64,000 bases of DNA from Bacteroidota bacterium (GCA_023424015.1 JAFAEM010000039.1:61487-125486); one strand, 5' to 3'. Positions 16,092 through 25,415 are shown, numbered from the stretch's first letter. The notes: generated by a model not told the origin, from the sequence alone. A program made the numbers and translations.

Positions 16092-16161
16092 GGATACTTG
16101 ATACTGGATACTTGATACTGGATACTTGATACTTGATACTGGATGTTGGATGCTGGATGTT
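16092..16161 (+). repeat. Ten tandem heptamers GGATACT/TGATACT/GGATGTT
   Basis: Ten perfectly phased 7-base units: GGATACT and TGATACT alternating through 16140, then GGATGTT, GGATGCT, GGATGTT. Longest array of this unit in the window; the same unit is at 3260 and 6391. It follows the GIN gene stop and is joined on its right to a REP-like hairpin. No gene is enclosed. Confidence 0.92.
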
Positions 16162-16168
16162 TCTGGCT

Positions 16169-16203
16169 CCCCTCTCCTTAGGAGAGGGGTTGGGGGTGAG
16201 GCC
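16169..16203. repeat. REP-like palindrome with GGGGGTGAGG tail
   Basis: Stem CCCCTCTCCT / AGGAGAGGGG with a one-base loop, then TTGGGGGTGAGGCC. I recognise this form from dispersed repeats in many bacterial genomes. It sits at the convergent junction of the GIN and amidohydrolase genes and could also act as a terminator. Confidence 0.7.
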
Positions 16204-16209
16204 GATCTT

Positions 16210-17307
16210 TCAGTCTGGAAACTGTGAACCATCGATCCCGGGAATGATGCGGATGGCATTCTTGTAATATATTTTCTTTAAAATATCATCGGGCAATCCC
16301 ATTCCATACATGGCCCAGAACGCGTGGTATTTTTTATGGTATGGAAAATATTCATCTTCGGTTTCCAAAACCCTGAAATAGGTGGCGTATTCTTCCGGCA
16401 CCCAACTGTCTTTTCCAAACAGTATCCGGTCCTGGTATTTTGTAAAGAACTGTTTTGCCATGCGTGGCTGGCGCCCAAGCTCAGCGATGATCGCTCCAAA
16501 TTCTACCACTACATTGGGCATTTCGTCGAGGAGCTTGCCCAGTTTGGCGAGATCATTAGGATACCATCCAAAATGTGCAGCAATAAATGTCGTCCCGGGA
16601 TGCTTTTTAAAAAGGCGGTGTTGCTCTCCTATTAGCGTTTCCCAGGGTGCCGGGTTTGAATCTTCTTTTTTGCGGTTTGGATGCGTGGCCAGTTCCAGCC
16701 AGCGCTCGTTGTTTTCATCCATCGGATCCCAGAATGATTTTGGATCAGCGGTATGTATCAAAACCGGGATCTTCAACTCCCCCGCTTTTTTCCAAATAGG
16801 GTCCAGCCTCGCATCATCTACCGTTACACGTTTACCCTGGTTGTCGGTAACGGAGAACCCAAGACTTTTATAGATCTTCAAACCCTTTGCACCATTCTTT
16901 ACATCTTCCTCCAGCTGTTTTGCAGCAGCTTCCGCCCAGCCATCAGTTCCGACGCCTTTGAAGTCGACATTTGCAAAAACAATAAACCTTTTTGGATAAT
17001 TTTCTTTGACATTCGTCACTGAACTTTTCAGTCGATCCCCACTTTGTCCGCTAAGATTCACCATCACTTTCATATTCAGCTGATCCATACTCCTGATCAA
17101 TGTACCCAGGTCCATATCAGGCATACGAAACTGGTGATTGTGTACATCGATAAACGGAAACTTAGCACGGGTTAGCTTGTGCTCCGGTACCACGAGGGTG
17201 GATGGAGGATTGTATTTTTCAAAATCCATTTTCTGTTCCGATCCGTTCGTTTGTGCACCCGCACAAAAAAAGGTAAATGGCAATATGATGGTGATGCATT
17301 TCTTCAT
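16210..17307 (-). CDS. Exported amidohydrolase (amidohydrolase-2 type)
   Basis: A 365-residue metal-dependent hydrolase or decarboxylase of the TIM-barrel amidohydrolase-2 family. ATG 17307 gives the signal peptide MKKCITIILPFTFFCAGAQ. Metal-ligand motifs in order: FIDVHNHQFR (about 55), LIHTADP (about 185), AAHFGWYP (about 250), and LFGKDSW (about 310) with the conserved Asp. Substrate unknown. A TACATTTG box ends four bases before the ATG. It is exported, so it probably acts in the periplasm. Confidence 0.88.
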   Translation of the reverse strand: MKKCITIILPFTFFCAGAQTNGSEQKMDFEKYNPPSTLVVPEHKLTRAKFPFIDVHNHQFRMPDMDLGTLIRSMDQLNMKVMVNLSGQSGDRLKSSVTNVKENYPKRFIVFANVDFKGVGTDGWAEAAAKQLEEDVKNGAKGLKIYKSLGFSVTDNQGKRVTVDDARLDPIWKKAGELKIPVLIHTADPKSFWDPMDENNERWLELATHPNRKKEDSNPAPWETLIGEQHRLFKKHPGTTFIAAHFGWYPNDLAKLGKLLDEMPNVVVEFGAIIAELGRQPRMAKQFFTKYQDRILFGKDSWVPEEYATYFRVLETEDEYFPYHKKYHAFWAMYGMGLPDDILKKIYYKNAIRIIPGIDGSQFPD

Positions 17308-17311
17308 CCTG

Positions 17312-17319
17312 CAAATGTA
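17312..17319 (-). promoter_or_regulatory. -7 box (TACATTTG) for amidohydrolase
   Basis: Exact TAnnTTTG match ending four bases before the ATG; near-leaderless layout. Confidence 0.55.
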
Positions 17320-17544
17320 TTTAGCATACAAGATAGTAGAAAAGTAAAAAAAGGGGGAACGGTTGTATGGATTTGTTGTTAAAAGTGGATTTATATTGCA
17401 GGAATTTGTTTATATATGAAGCTTTGGGGTATTGCCGGGGAAACGAGGAAGCGGGGAGATATTAATGTTATAACTAACCTCATAAACAGAATTAGTTTTA
17501 AAATAAAGTTTTTGCACCTTTGCCGCTTTAAAATAACATAGCTA

Positions 17545-17898
17545 ATGAAGACGATCATTCAACTGGAAGAAATAGCGCAAATGGCCCTGGGAATAGCAGG
17601 TCTTTATTTTTTACCTTTCGAGTTTAGCTGGTGGATCTGGATACTTCTTTTCCTGGCACCAGACATATCTATCGCCGCCTATATGTTTGGTCCAAAAACC
17701 GGAGCTTTTGTATACAATGTCTTTCATCACCGCGGGATCGCAATCGCTATCGCAGCAGCCGGCTTTTTCACCCAACAGGATATACTGACCCTGGCAGGGA
17801 CGCTTTTGTATGCTCATTCATCTTTCGACAGGATGCTTGGTTACGGGTTAAAACATACTGACAATTTCAAGCATACTCACCTGGGCTGGATGAAATAA
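17545..17898 (+). CDS. DUF4260 membrane protein
   Basis: A 117-residue protein of the DUF4260 family. Helices at about residues 10-28, 31-47 and 60-80 are hydrophobic. Family hallmarks are FLAPDISIAAYMFGPKTGAFVYNVFHH and the C-terminal DRMLGYGLKHTDNFKHTHLGWM. Function unknown. Upstream a CACCTTTG, one mismatch from the -7 consensus, sits 22 bases before the ATG. It stands alone between a divergent amidohydrolase and a hydrolase gene. Confidence 0.85.
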   Translation: MKTIIQLEEIAQMALGIAGLYFLPFEFSWWIWILLFLAPDISIAAYMFGPKTGAFVYNVFHHRGIAIAIAAAGFFTQQDILTLAGTLLYAHSSFDRMLGYGLKHTDNFKHTHLGWMK

Positions 17899-17977
17899 AA
17901 AGAATGATTTTTTTCCGGACAAAAAACTTTCGGAACTTTAGTCATCCCGATTTTTTATTACCATAAAATCAAAAACC

Positions 17978-18814
17978 ATGCTTTTGCAAAAACTGTTTTA
18001 CGGAGGTATCTGTTTAGCGACTGCCTGTCTCATGTCCTGCAATAATGCCGGGGATAAAAAAGCAGCTGACACTGACACCACCGCGACGCCGAAATTAAAA
18101 GAAGAAAATATCAGTTACACTGGTGACAACACCACGATGAACGGATACCTGGTTTACGACGAAAATAAACAGGGTACCCGTCCTGCCGTACTGGTAGTAC
18201 ACGAATGGTGGGGGCTGAATGACTACACCAAAACCAGGGCCAGGCAACTTGCCGAACTCGGGTATATCGCATTGGCCGTGGATATGTATGGAAATGGTAA
18301 GACCGCCGATAATCCCACAGACGCGGGCAACCTTGCAACCCCATTTTATCAGGATCCACAGATGGCAAAAGCAAGGTTCGATGCCGCTTTAGAAAAAGTA
18401 AAAACCTATCCGCAAACAGACACCAGCAAAATTGCAGCCATCGGTTATTGTTTTGGTGGCGCCCAGGTGATCAATATGGCTAAACTTGGCGAGAACCTCA
18501 GAGGTGTCGTTAGTTTTCATGGCAACCTGGCTGTATTGCCGGCGAACAAGGATTTGCTGAAAGCAGATATCCTGGTTTGTCATGCAGCCGACGATCCATT
18601 TGTACCTCAGGCCGAGGTAGATATTTTCAAAAAACAAATGGACTCAATCGGCGCCAGTTATACTTTTAAGGCCTACGAAGGAACAACGCATGCATTTACC
18701 AATCCACAGGCGACAGCATATGGTGAAAAATTTAACCTGCCCCTTCGATACAATGCGGCTGCTGATTCTGCATCCTGGAATGATATGAAGGCGTTTTTTG
18801 AGAAAATATTCTGA
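17978..18814 (+). CDS. Dienelactone hydrolase family lipoprotein
   Basis: A 278-residue alpha/beta hydrolase of the dienelactone hydrolase family. N-terminal lipobox (TACLMSCNN; Cys about residue 15) anchors it to a membrane. The catalytic triad is visible: Cys in AIGYCFGGAQ, Asp in CHAADDPFVP, His in EGTTHAFTNP. The oxyanion region VVHEWWGLNDYTK is typical. Substrates of these secreted versions are not known. It precedes a structured intergenic region and lemA. Confidence 0.92.
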   Translation: MLLQKLFYGGICLATACLMSCNNAGDKKAADTDTTATPKLKEENISYTGDNTTMNGYLVYDENKQGTRPAVLVVHEWWGLNDYTKTRARQLAELGYIALAVDMYGNGKTADNPTDAGNLATPFYQDPQMAKARFDAALEKVKTYPQTDTSKIAAIGYCFGGAQVINMAKLGENLRGVVSFHGNLAVLPANKDLLKADILVCHAADDPFVPQAEVDIFKKQMDSIGASYTFKAYEGTTHAFTNPQATAYGEKFNLPLRYNAAADSASWNDMKAFFEKIF

Positions 18815-18828
18815 TTAAGGCGAATGCT

Positions 18829-18926
18829 AAAACAGGCTCTCTCAAATTAATTATTTAACTGCAGCCAGGTCGGATAATTGAACTACGTGGCACGGCTGAA
18901 AAAATAGTTTTGAGACCGCCTGTTTT
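18829..18926 (+). other. 98-bp structured intergenic element
   Basis: An imperfect 18-bp inverted repeat (AAAACAGGCTCTCTCAAA versus the complement of 18907-18926) encloses about 60 bases that themselves pair partly. The right arm runs into TTTTTATTT, so the whole may be a terminator for the dienelactone hydrolase gene with a long loop, or a small structured RNA. No reading frame. Confidence 0.5.
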
Positions 18927-18959
18927 TATTTAATTTCAGATACACTAAAATCACCGTTC

Positions 18960-19520
18960 ATGGCAGTTATTATTCTTATTGCTGTTATCGTCTTATTTGC
19001 CGTATGGGCGATCGGTCTATACAACAACCTTGTAAAACTTCGGAACCGACGACAAAACGCATTCGCGGATATTGATGTTCAACTACGCCAGCGGCACGAC
19101 CTGGTACCACAACTCGTGGAAACGGTAAAAGGCTATGCCAGCCATGAAAAAGAATTATTACTTCGTGTTACCGAGGCTCGCACAGCAGCTATGGCTGCAG
19201 GCTCCATTGATGACAAGATAAAAGCCGAACAACAGCTTTCTGCCGCTTTGCAGGGATTAAAGGTGCAGGTAGAAGCTTACCCCGATCTCAAAGCCAACCA
19301 GAATTTTTTGCAACTTCAGGAGGAACTCAGCGATATCGAAAACAAACTGGCTGCTGCCCGTCGTTTTTTCAATGGCGCTACAACAGAGTACAACAATGCG
19401 GTTGAATCTTTCCCCAGCAATCTCATTGCGAAGAACTTCGGATTCCCGCGTGAGTTGTTTTTCGACCTGGGAACGGAAAGCCGCAAGCAAATGGAAGAGC
19501 CCCCAAAGATCCAATTTTAA
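18960..19520 (+). CDS. lemA: LemA family protein
   Basis: A 186-residue LemA protein: one N-terminal transmembrane helix (residues 3-22), then a long helical domain with the family signature RQNAFADIDVQLRQRHDLVPQLVETVKGYA and a C-terminal NAVESFPSNLIAKNFGF. Function in the envelope is not established. It is followed 24 bases later by an M48 protease gene; this lemA-htpX pairing is common and suggests a joint role in membrane protein quality control. Confidence 0.94.
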   Translation: MAVIILIAVIVLFAVWAIGLYNNLVKLRNRRQNAFADIDVQLRQRHDLVPQLVETVKGYASHEKELLLRVTEARTAAMAAGSIDDKIKAEQQLSAALQGLKVQVEAYPDLKANQNFLQLQEELSDIENKLAAARRFFNGATTEYNNAVESFPSNLIAKNFGFPRELFFDLGTESRKQMEEPPKIQF

Positions 19521-19544
19521 CCCCTGCCACTAAACAGGGAAATA

Positions 19545-20477
19545 ATGCAGTACGTCGGTTTAGTCAGCCAGATCAGGCGAAACAACAGAAATTCGGTTTT
19601 ACTTCTCATCGCATTCCCGGTATTGCTCCTGGCGATGTGTTATGCCATCCTGTTCTTTACCACCGATCAGAATATCGATATCGCCAACCAGTATTTTGTC
19701 CGGGTAACACCATTTGTGTTGGCAGGCGTGGCTATCTGGTTTTTAATTGCCTGGGCAGGTCATAATGCGATAATCAGATTGTCGACCGGTGCCAAATCCC
19801 TTGAAAGAAAAGAAAACAAGCGCGTTTACAACCTGCTTGAAAATATCTGCATTTCGCAGGGGATGACAATGCCCAAACTTAATATTATCCGTGATGATTC
19901 GCTGAATGCCTATGCCAGCGGACTTCATGAAAAGAATTATACCATTACTCTATCTACGGGTATCATCGATAAATTGAATGATGAAGAACTGGAAGGCGTG
20001 CTCGCGCATGAGCTCACGCATATTCGCAACCGCGATGTGCGACTGCTGATCATTTCGATCATATTCGTAGGTATATTCTCTTTTATCGCAGAAATGGCGT
20101 TTCGAGGCTTACGCTTTTCGGGACGAAAAAATGACAGGGATGGCAAAGGAGGTACCGCTATTGTCCTCATTATAATTGCCATAACGGCGATAGCTTATCT
20201 GATATCTGTATTGCTTAGATTTGGGATCAGCCGCAAAAGAGAGTACCTGGCCGATGCCGGAGCAGCTGAGATCACTAAGAAGCCTTATGCTTTGGCATCT
20301 GCCTTAAGAAAAATATCAGGCGATCCACTAATCGAGGCTGTGGAAAGCCGTGATGTGGCACAACTTTTTATCGATAACCCCAAGCCGTCCATACATAAAT
20401 CCGCGTCATGGGATAATTTATTTGCTACCCACCCACCGATAGAAAAAAGAATAGCTCTGCTTGAGCAGTTTGTTTAG
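19545..20477 (+). CDS. HtpX-like M48 membrane metalloprotease
   Basis: A 310-residue M48 zinc protease of the inner membrane. Transmembrane helices lie at about residues 18-40, 55-75, 160-185 and 205-225. The zinc motif is HELTH in VLAHELTHIRNRDV (about residue 158), with a downstream Glu in RKREYLADAGA as third ligand. Likely degrades misfolded membrane proteins. Operon with lemA. A small 6-bp hairpin (CCGTGC/GCACGG) at 20481-20497 separates it from the convergent M43 protease gene. Confidence 0.93.
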   Translation: MQYVGLVSQIRRNNRNSVLLLIAFPVLLLAMCYAILFFTTDQNIDIANQYFVRVTPFVLAGVAIWFLIAWAGHNAIIRLSTGAKSLERKENKRVYNLLENICISQGMTMPKLNIIRDDSLNAYASGLHEKNYTITLSTGIIDKLNDEELEGVLAHELTHIRNRDVRLLIISIIFVGIFSFIAEMAFRGLRFSGRKNDRDGKGGTAIVLIIIAITAIAYLISVLLRFGISRKREYLADAGAAEITKKPYALASALRKISGDPLIEAVESRDVAQLFIDNPKPSIHKSASWDNLFATHPPIEKRIALLEQFV

Positions 20478-20502
20478 CTTCCGTGCGATCTGCACGGGAT
20501 GG

Positions 20503-21750
20503 TTACATTTTCAAAAACTTGTGTTTGATGATCTCCCCGTCTTTCCGGCTGGCAACCAGGAAATACAGGCCAGGCTGGAAATTTTCGATATTCAGGCGAA
20601 CCTGTTTCGAAGTGACCATATAGTGGCCCATGAACTGACCCTTAGCATTTGTAATGGCGATTGACGCCCCGACCCAGCGAATGTCGTAAGACATGTCTAT
20701 CACCAACTCATGTGTGGCGGGATTAGGATAAATCTTCGGCTGCAACCATTTTGGTGGCTCTTCCGGCAGTGGAATTTCGCTGATCAATGGTGGCTGCAGC
20801 GCATAAGAAGTTAAAATGCGGTGACGAGGCCCACCTGAATGGAAATAACCACGCATACGCTCTTTCTGCCCCTCTGTGAAAAGATTTGTACACGCGTCGG
20901 CGGTTATATCCATATAGTTCATGTACATGTCGCCGTTGGGCCCGCTGTTGCAGGAAAGCCTGACACCTGTCGGGCAACCGGTGGTAAAATTGGCCTGCTT
21001 TGGCGTATCATCTACCCAGTCATCGCCACAATAGGCATCGCCCCAGATATGACGCAAGCCCATCCAGTGTCCGGCCTCGTGCACAGCCGTCTTTCCCATT
21101 TCATAGCCGGCTTTATTGTTTTTGCCAAAAACTCCATAGTGGATCACGATGCCATCTTTTTCAGCCGGTCCTCCCGGAAAACTGGAATAGCCAACTACAC
21201 GGCCCAGGTTGCAGACCCATATATTCAGGTAATTTTCAGGATCCCAAACATCGTTGCCAGTTTCAGCAGAATACTTCATTCGGTCGTCGGCCGTCCATTG
21301 TGTTACCGGTGTATACTTTCGAACAATTCCGCTTGTAGCTCTTCTCTGCGGATCTGATATCGCGAGTTTAAACTCTATCCCGCAGTCCGCCGCAATATCA
21401 CGGAATGCTGCCGGTGTTTTCGCGGTATCGGCATTCAAACGGCGGAAAGTCTCGTTCAATACTGCGATCTGGCTGAATACACGCTCATCGCTGATGTTTT
21501 CTTCGGGTCTGTTATAAAGTATATGCACAACGACCGGTACTGTAAAAACTGGTCCAATATGCATCCGGCCTGCTGTACGTTCAGAATGTAATTTTCGTTG
21601 AATGAAGTCTTCAATATCGTTAAGGGTATTTTTCAATGAAGGTTGGCGGCTGAGCAATTGTTGATGGTATTCGGCAGTCTGGCATTCCTTTTGGGCCTGG
21701 CCTTGCCAAACGAAGAACAAAAACGCAAAAGTAAAAATGTAAAACCGCAT
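20503..21750 (-). CDS. Secreted M43 (pappalysin-like) metalloprotease with T9SS domain
   Basis: A 415-residue secreted zinc endopeptidase of MEROPS family M43. Signal peptide about residues 1-19. Catalytic HExxHxxGxxH is visible in VHEAGHWMGLRHIWGD (about residue 225), and the Met-turn region MNYMDI follows at about 280. The last 80 residues form a type A T9SS sorting domain (KIYPNPATHELVID ... GLYFLVASRK ... KHKFLKM), so it should be exported across the outer membrane and attached or released. Native substrates are unknown. Confidence 0.93.
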   Translation of the reverse strand: MRFYIFTFAFLFFVWQGQAQKECQTAEYHQQLLSRQPSLKNTLNDIEDFIQRKLHSERTAGRMHIGPVFTVPVVVHILYNRPEENISDERVFSQIAVLNETFRRLNADTAKTPAAFRDIAADCGIEFKLAISDPQRRATSGIVRKYTPVTQWTADDRMKYSAETGNDVWDPENYLNIWVCNLGRVVGYSSFPGGPAEKDGIVIHYGVFGKNNKAGYEMGKTAVHEAGHWMGLRHIWGDAYCGDDWVDDTPKQANFTTGCPTGVRLSCNSGPNGDMYMNYMDITADACTNLFTEGQKERMRGYFHSGGPRHRILTSYALQPPLISEIPLPEEPPKWLQPKIYPNPATHELVIDMSYDIRWVGASIAITNAKGQFMGHYMVTSKQVRLNIENFQPGLYFLVASRKDGEIIKHKFLKM

Positions 21751-22061
21751 AGCTCAGTGGATCAAATGTTCGATTATCCATGGCAATAGACACTTGCCAC
21801 GAGCTATTCAAGGGATTGGGACAACAGTAAAGGAAATCGGGAAATGCGGTGTTCGCGGGATATGAATTCAAGGGACGGATACCGGAGATTAAACTGATTG
21901 GGGGTTGGAGATTCAAATATAGTGTTCTTTTAATTAAATAGCAATCAAAATTTTATATCGTATTTTCCCTATTACTGAATTATCTCATATGAGCTTTTTA
22001 ACAGCAAAAAATAGGGCCAAACCTTATTTTTGTAAGCCTGGTACCACATCAATCCATCTAC
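21751..22061. other. Divergent intergenic region
   Basis: About 310 bp between the M43 protease and glutaminyl cyclase genes. AT-rich near the right end, with a promoter box at 22025. No gene or repeat seen in the rest. Confidence 0.6.
22025..22032 (+). promoter_or_regulatory. -7 box (TATTTTTG) for glutaminyl cyclase
   Basis: Exact TAnnTTTG match 29 bases before the ATG at 22062. Confidence 0.55.
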
Positions 22062-22856
22062 ATGAAAAGAACATTTACAGCCACCTTGTTTATCATCCTT
22101 CTTTCCGCATGCAATAACAATGACAGCCCGGACACGCCCGGCAATCCTGATCCCAATGCGCCAAAGCCTGTTGGATACTCTATTGTGAGGACATACCCGC
22201 ATGATACTTCTTCTTTTACCCAGGGACTGATCCTGTACAACGGTAATCTTTATGAGGGTACCGGTGAGTATGGTCGTTCTCATCTACTGAAAGTGAACCT
22301 GGATAATGGACAGATCGAAAGAAAGGTAAAACTCGAAGACAGGTTTTTTGGAGAAGGGATTACGATCCTCAACGATACGATTTACCAGCTAACCTGGAAA
22401 GAAAATACGGTATTTGCCTATACGGTCAATGATTTTAAAAAAGTAAAAGAGTTCAGGATCGATACCGAGGGCTGGGGGATTACGCACAATGGGCAGGAAT
22501 TGATCGTGAGTGATGGCAGCAGCAACCTGTATTATTACAGCCCCTCCGGTTTTCAGTTACTGAGAACCCAGGCCATCACAGAAGCTGGCAATCTCTCCTA
22601 CAATTTAAATGAACTCGAATATATCGACGGATATATTTATGCCAACCAGTGGCAGGCACCTTATATATTCAAGATTGATCCGGGTAGTGGTTCCATAGTT
22701 GGCAAAGTTGACCTGACGGATGTATGGAACCGGGTGAAAGCGAAAGATCCGCTGGTAGATGTACCGAATGGAATTGCATATGATTCCGTAACCAATAAAA
22801 TGTACATCACCGGTAAACGCTGGCCCGAACTTTACGAGATCGAGCTAAGCAAATAA
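22062..22856 (+). CDS. Glutaminyl-peptide cyclotransferase, lipoprotein
   Basis: A 264-residue bacterial/plant-type glutaminyl cyclase, a beta-propeller enzyme making N-terminal pyroglutamate. Lipobox in LFIILLSACNNN (Cys about residue 18). Family motifs: YPHDTSSFTQGLILYNGNLYEGTGEYG, GEGITILNDTIYQLTWKE, NELEYIDGYIYANQW, and VPNGIAYDSVTNKMYITGK. In Bacteroidota many exported proteins have N-terminal Gln exposed by signal peptidase cleavage, which fits a periplasmic role. Placed 56 bases before a DPP-IV-like peptidase. Confidence 0.94.
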   Translation: MKRTFTATLFIILLSACNNNDSPDTPGNPDPNAPKPVGYSIVRTYPHDTSSFTQGLILYNGNLYEGTGEYGRSHLLKVNLDNGQIERKVKLEDRFFGEGITILNDTIYQLTWKENTVFAYTVNDFKKVKEFRIDTEGWGITHNGQELIVSDGSSNLYYYSPSGFQLLRTQAITEAGNLSYNLNELEYIDGYIYANQWQAPYIFKIDPGSGSIVGKVDLTDVWNRVKAKDPLVDVPNGIAYDSVTNKMYITGKRWPELYEIELSK

Positions 22857-22912
22857 ATTCAACAACATATCATTAGAGCCAGAAAATATTATTTTTCATT
22901 TAAACTTCCGAC

Positions 22913-25084
22913 ATGCGCAATCTGATCGTAGCACTTCTTTTGTTCCCCGTTTTTGCCATCGCCCAGAAAAAACAGATCACCCTTGAAGACATTTATAAAA
23001 AAGGGGTTTTCCGTGGCGAATTCGTAGCCGCTGATTTTGGCCGGGTTCCCAACCGCGCCGACATACCCGAAACCCTCAGAGATGAAAAAGGCAAGCTGCT
23101 GGAAAAAGCTGATGATATTATTTATAGCTCCGTTCATCCACGCATCGTTCTGATCCGTACAAACGTCGAGAGCATTTACCGCAGATCCACGAAAGCCAAT
23201 GTATACGTATATGATACGCTCATGAAAAAAGTTGTTTCTCTCGATGAAAGCAAGGTACTACACCCCACCCTCTCACCCGACGGAAGCAAAGTGGCATTTG
23301 TCAAAGACAACAATCTTTATATAAAAGATCTCGCCACCAGTGAAGTGAAAGCCGTGACCACCGATGGTAAATGGAATCATATCATCAATGGAAATTGCGA
23401 TTGGGTATATGAGGAAGAGTTTGAGTTTACCCGGGCCTACCAGTGGAGCCCCAAGGGAAACTACATCGCCTATTACCGGTTTGATGAAACCGATGTAAAG
23501 GAATACAATATGACCCTTTACGACAATACCTATAATCAGGACTACCGTTACAAATATCCCAAAGCCGGAGAGGCGAATTCAAAAGTAGAGATACATATAT
23601 ATGAGCTGGGAACTGGCAAAGACGTGAAGGCACAATTTGAGCAGGGAGACATTTATATTCCCCGCATCAAATGGACAAGGGATGATAACAAACTTGTTGT
23701 TTTTTGGATGAACCGTCACCAGGATCACCTGAAACTGCTTGCCACTGATGTCCGGTCCGGGCAGGCTGAAACGATCTACGAGGAAAAGAATAAATACTTT
23801 GTTGAGATCAATGATGACTGGTGGTTCCTGAAGGACGGCAAAAACCTGCTGTTCACCAGCGAAATGGATGGCTTCCGCCATTTGTACATGCAGGGGCTTG
23901 ATGGCAAAAAATTAGTTCAGGTCACTAAAGGAAATCACGAGATCACGGAAATTAATGGTGTTGATGAAACCAACAAACGAATCTATTACACCATGGCCTA
24001 CCCGAGGCCTTTGGACAGGAACCTGTTCGTAACAGATTTCACCGGGAAAAATACCCGGCAGCTTACGGAGGGCGAGGGGTGGCATCGTACAGTGATGAAC
24101 GATGATTTTACACAATACTATGTGTACCGCACTGACATCAATACACCGCAGGTAGTAACGCTTCACCAGCTAAAATCCAGCAGGAAAGGCATAACCACCC
24201 AACTGGTAAAAACCGTCAATGAAAGCCAGAAGTTGAGAAATACACTCTCACAATTTGATCTTGGCAAGGCTGAATTCATTAAGATTCCCAATAGCAAAGG
24301 CGATACACTGAATGGCTGGATGCTTAAGCCTGCAGGATTTGATGCATCCAAAAAATACCCGGTACTGTTTTGTAATTATGGCGGCCCCGGATCACAGCAA
24401 GTGGCCAACCGTTTTGGCGCAGTGAATTTCTGGCACCAATTGCTCGCTCAAAGAGGATTTATTGTGGTAAGCGTTGACAATACAGGTACAGGATATCGTG
24501 GAGAAGAATTTAAAAAGAAGACTTACCTGCAGCTGGGAAAGTATGAGATCGAAGATCAAATCGATGCGGCAAAGTTTATGGGCAAGATGCCATTTGTCGA
24601 CAAAAACAATATTGGTCACTGGGGCTGGAGCTACGGTGGCTTTATGAGTTCCCTGGCGATAACGAAAGGCGCTGATGTATTTTCGGCGGCGGTTGCTGTT
24701 GCGCCGGTTACTAACTGGAGGTTTTATGATAATATCTACACCGAGAGGTATATGCGCACGCCTCAGGAAAATCCAAAAGGGTATGATGATAATTCACCCA
24801 TCAATCACACCGATAAGATCAAAGGCAAATACCTGATCATTCATGGTACGGCAGATGATAATGTACATTTCCAAAATGCCACGCAAATGATCACGGCGCT
24901 TGTGAAAAGTAATATCGATTTTGAAAGCGCATATTACCCCAACAAGAATCATGGCATCTCCGGTGGTGTGGATAATACAAGTTTTCACCTATGGAGCAAA
25001 ATGACGAACTGGATTATGGAAAACCTCGGTAATGAGAATACCTCAAAAGAAAAATCGGCGCAACAAAAACAAAGGGGGTTTTAA
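22913..25084 (+). CDS. S9 family prolyl dipeptidyl peptidase (DPP-IV-like)
   Basis: A 723-residue serine peptidase: signal peptide (MRNLIVALLLFPVFAIAQ), an eight-bladed propeller domain at about 40-470, then an alpha/beta hydrolase domain. The Glu pair WVYEEEFEF that binds the peptide N-terminus is present at about 165. The triad is Ser in GWSYGGFM (about 570), Asp in HGTADDNVH (about 648) and His in NKNHGIS (about 680). It would release X-Pro dipeptides from peptides in the periplasm. The nearby glutaminyl cyclase suggests shared work on N-termini, but they need not be one operon. Confidence 0.95.
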   Translation: MRNLIVALLLFPVFAIAQKKQITLEDIYKKGVFRGEFVAADFGRVPNRADIPETLRDEKGKLLEKADDIIYSSVHPRIVLIRTNVESIYRRSTKANVYVYDTLMKKVVSLDESKVLHPTLSPDGSKVAFVKDNNLYIKDLATSEVKAVTTDGKWNHIINGNCDWVYEEEFEFTRAYQWSPKGNYIAYYRFDETDVKEYNMTLYDNTYNQDYRYKYPKAGEANSKVEIHIYELGTGKDVKAQFEQGDIYIPRIKWTRDDNKLVVFWMNRHQDHLKLLATDVRSGQAETIYEEKNKYFVEINDDWWFLKDGKNLLFTSEMDGFRHLYMQGLDGKKLVQVTKGNHEITEINGVDETNKRIYYTMAYPRPLDRNLFVTDFTGKNTRQLTEGEGWHRTVMNDDFTQYYVYRTDINTPQVVTLHQLKSSRKGITTQLVKTVNESQKLRNTLSQFDLGKAEFIKIPNSKGDTLNGWMLKPAGFDASKKYPVLFCNYGGPGSQQVANRFGAVNFWHQLLAQRGFIVVSVDNTGTGYRGEEFKKKTYLQLGKYEIEDQIDAAKFMGKMPFVDKNNIGHWGWSYGGFMSSLAITKGADVFSAAVAVAPVTNWRFYDNIYTERYMRTPQENPKGYDDNSPINHTDKIKGKYLIIHGTADDNVHFQNATQMITALVKSNIDFESAYYPNKNHGISGGVDNTSFHLWSKMTNWIMENLGNENTSKEKSAQQKQRGF

Positions 25085-25415
25085 TACCTGGTAACTGGTA
25101 TTATTCAGGCCTCACAGACATGGCTAAAAAAAAGAACCCCGACTTTTAGTCGGGGGCCCTAATCAAAAACCATTAACCATTAAACCTTATCCTATGAAAA
25201 TTCATTAGCAATATCGTTAATAAAGATTTAATTGAGAAACTTTTTTCTTGCTTTTTTTCGCTTTTAAGTGTTTTCCATACACTTTCTTGATTTCTCTCAA
25301 TGTCGAAACGTCGATTTCTTAGCTAAATCGATTCTTTAAAGGAACTCAAACGTTTGCGTAATTAATTTCTCAAATACTCATCATTTGCAGATTTTTGCCA
25401 GAATAATATCCCCCA
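25085..25415. other. Intergenic region with hairpin and an abortive gene start
   Basis: About 330 bp with no long frame. An 8-bp stem (CCCCGACT/AGTCGGGG) at 25137-25155 follows nine A, so it could terminate minus-strand transcripts. Next comes CCATTAACCATTAAACC and a start-like ATG AAA ATT CAT TAG at 25195-25209, resembling the leader and first codons of a Bacteroidota gene but closed after four codons. The remainder is AT-rich. Confidence 0.5.
25137..25155. terminator. Hairpin (CCCCGACT/AGTCGGGG)
   Basis: Eight-bp perfect stem with loop TTT. The A-tract on its left makes it terminator-like on the minus strand; for the upstream plus-strand peptidase gene the tail is not T-rich, so its direction is uncertain. 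Confidence 0.5.

Noticed and set aside
16020..16259. 79-codon minus-strand frame through the repeat array and REP-like hairpin
   Set aside because: Consists of translated repeats (SSIQYPVSS and PPTPLLRRGE), a known pattern of spurious proteins.
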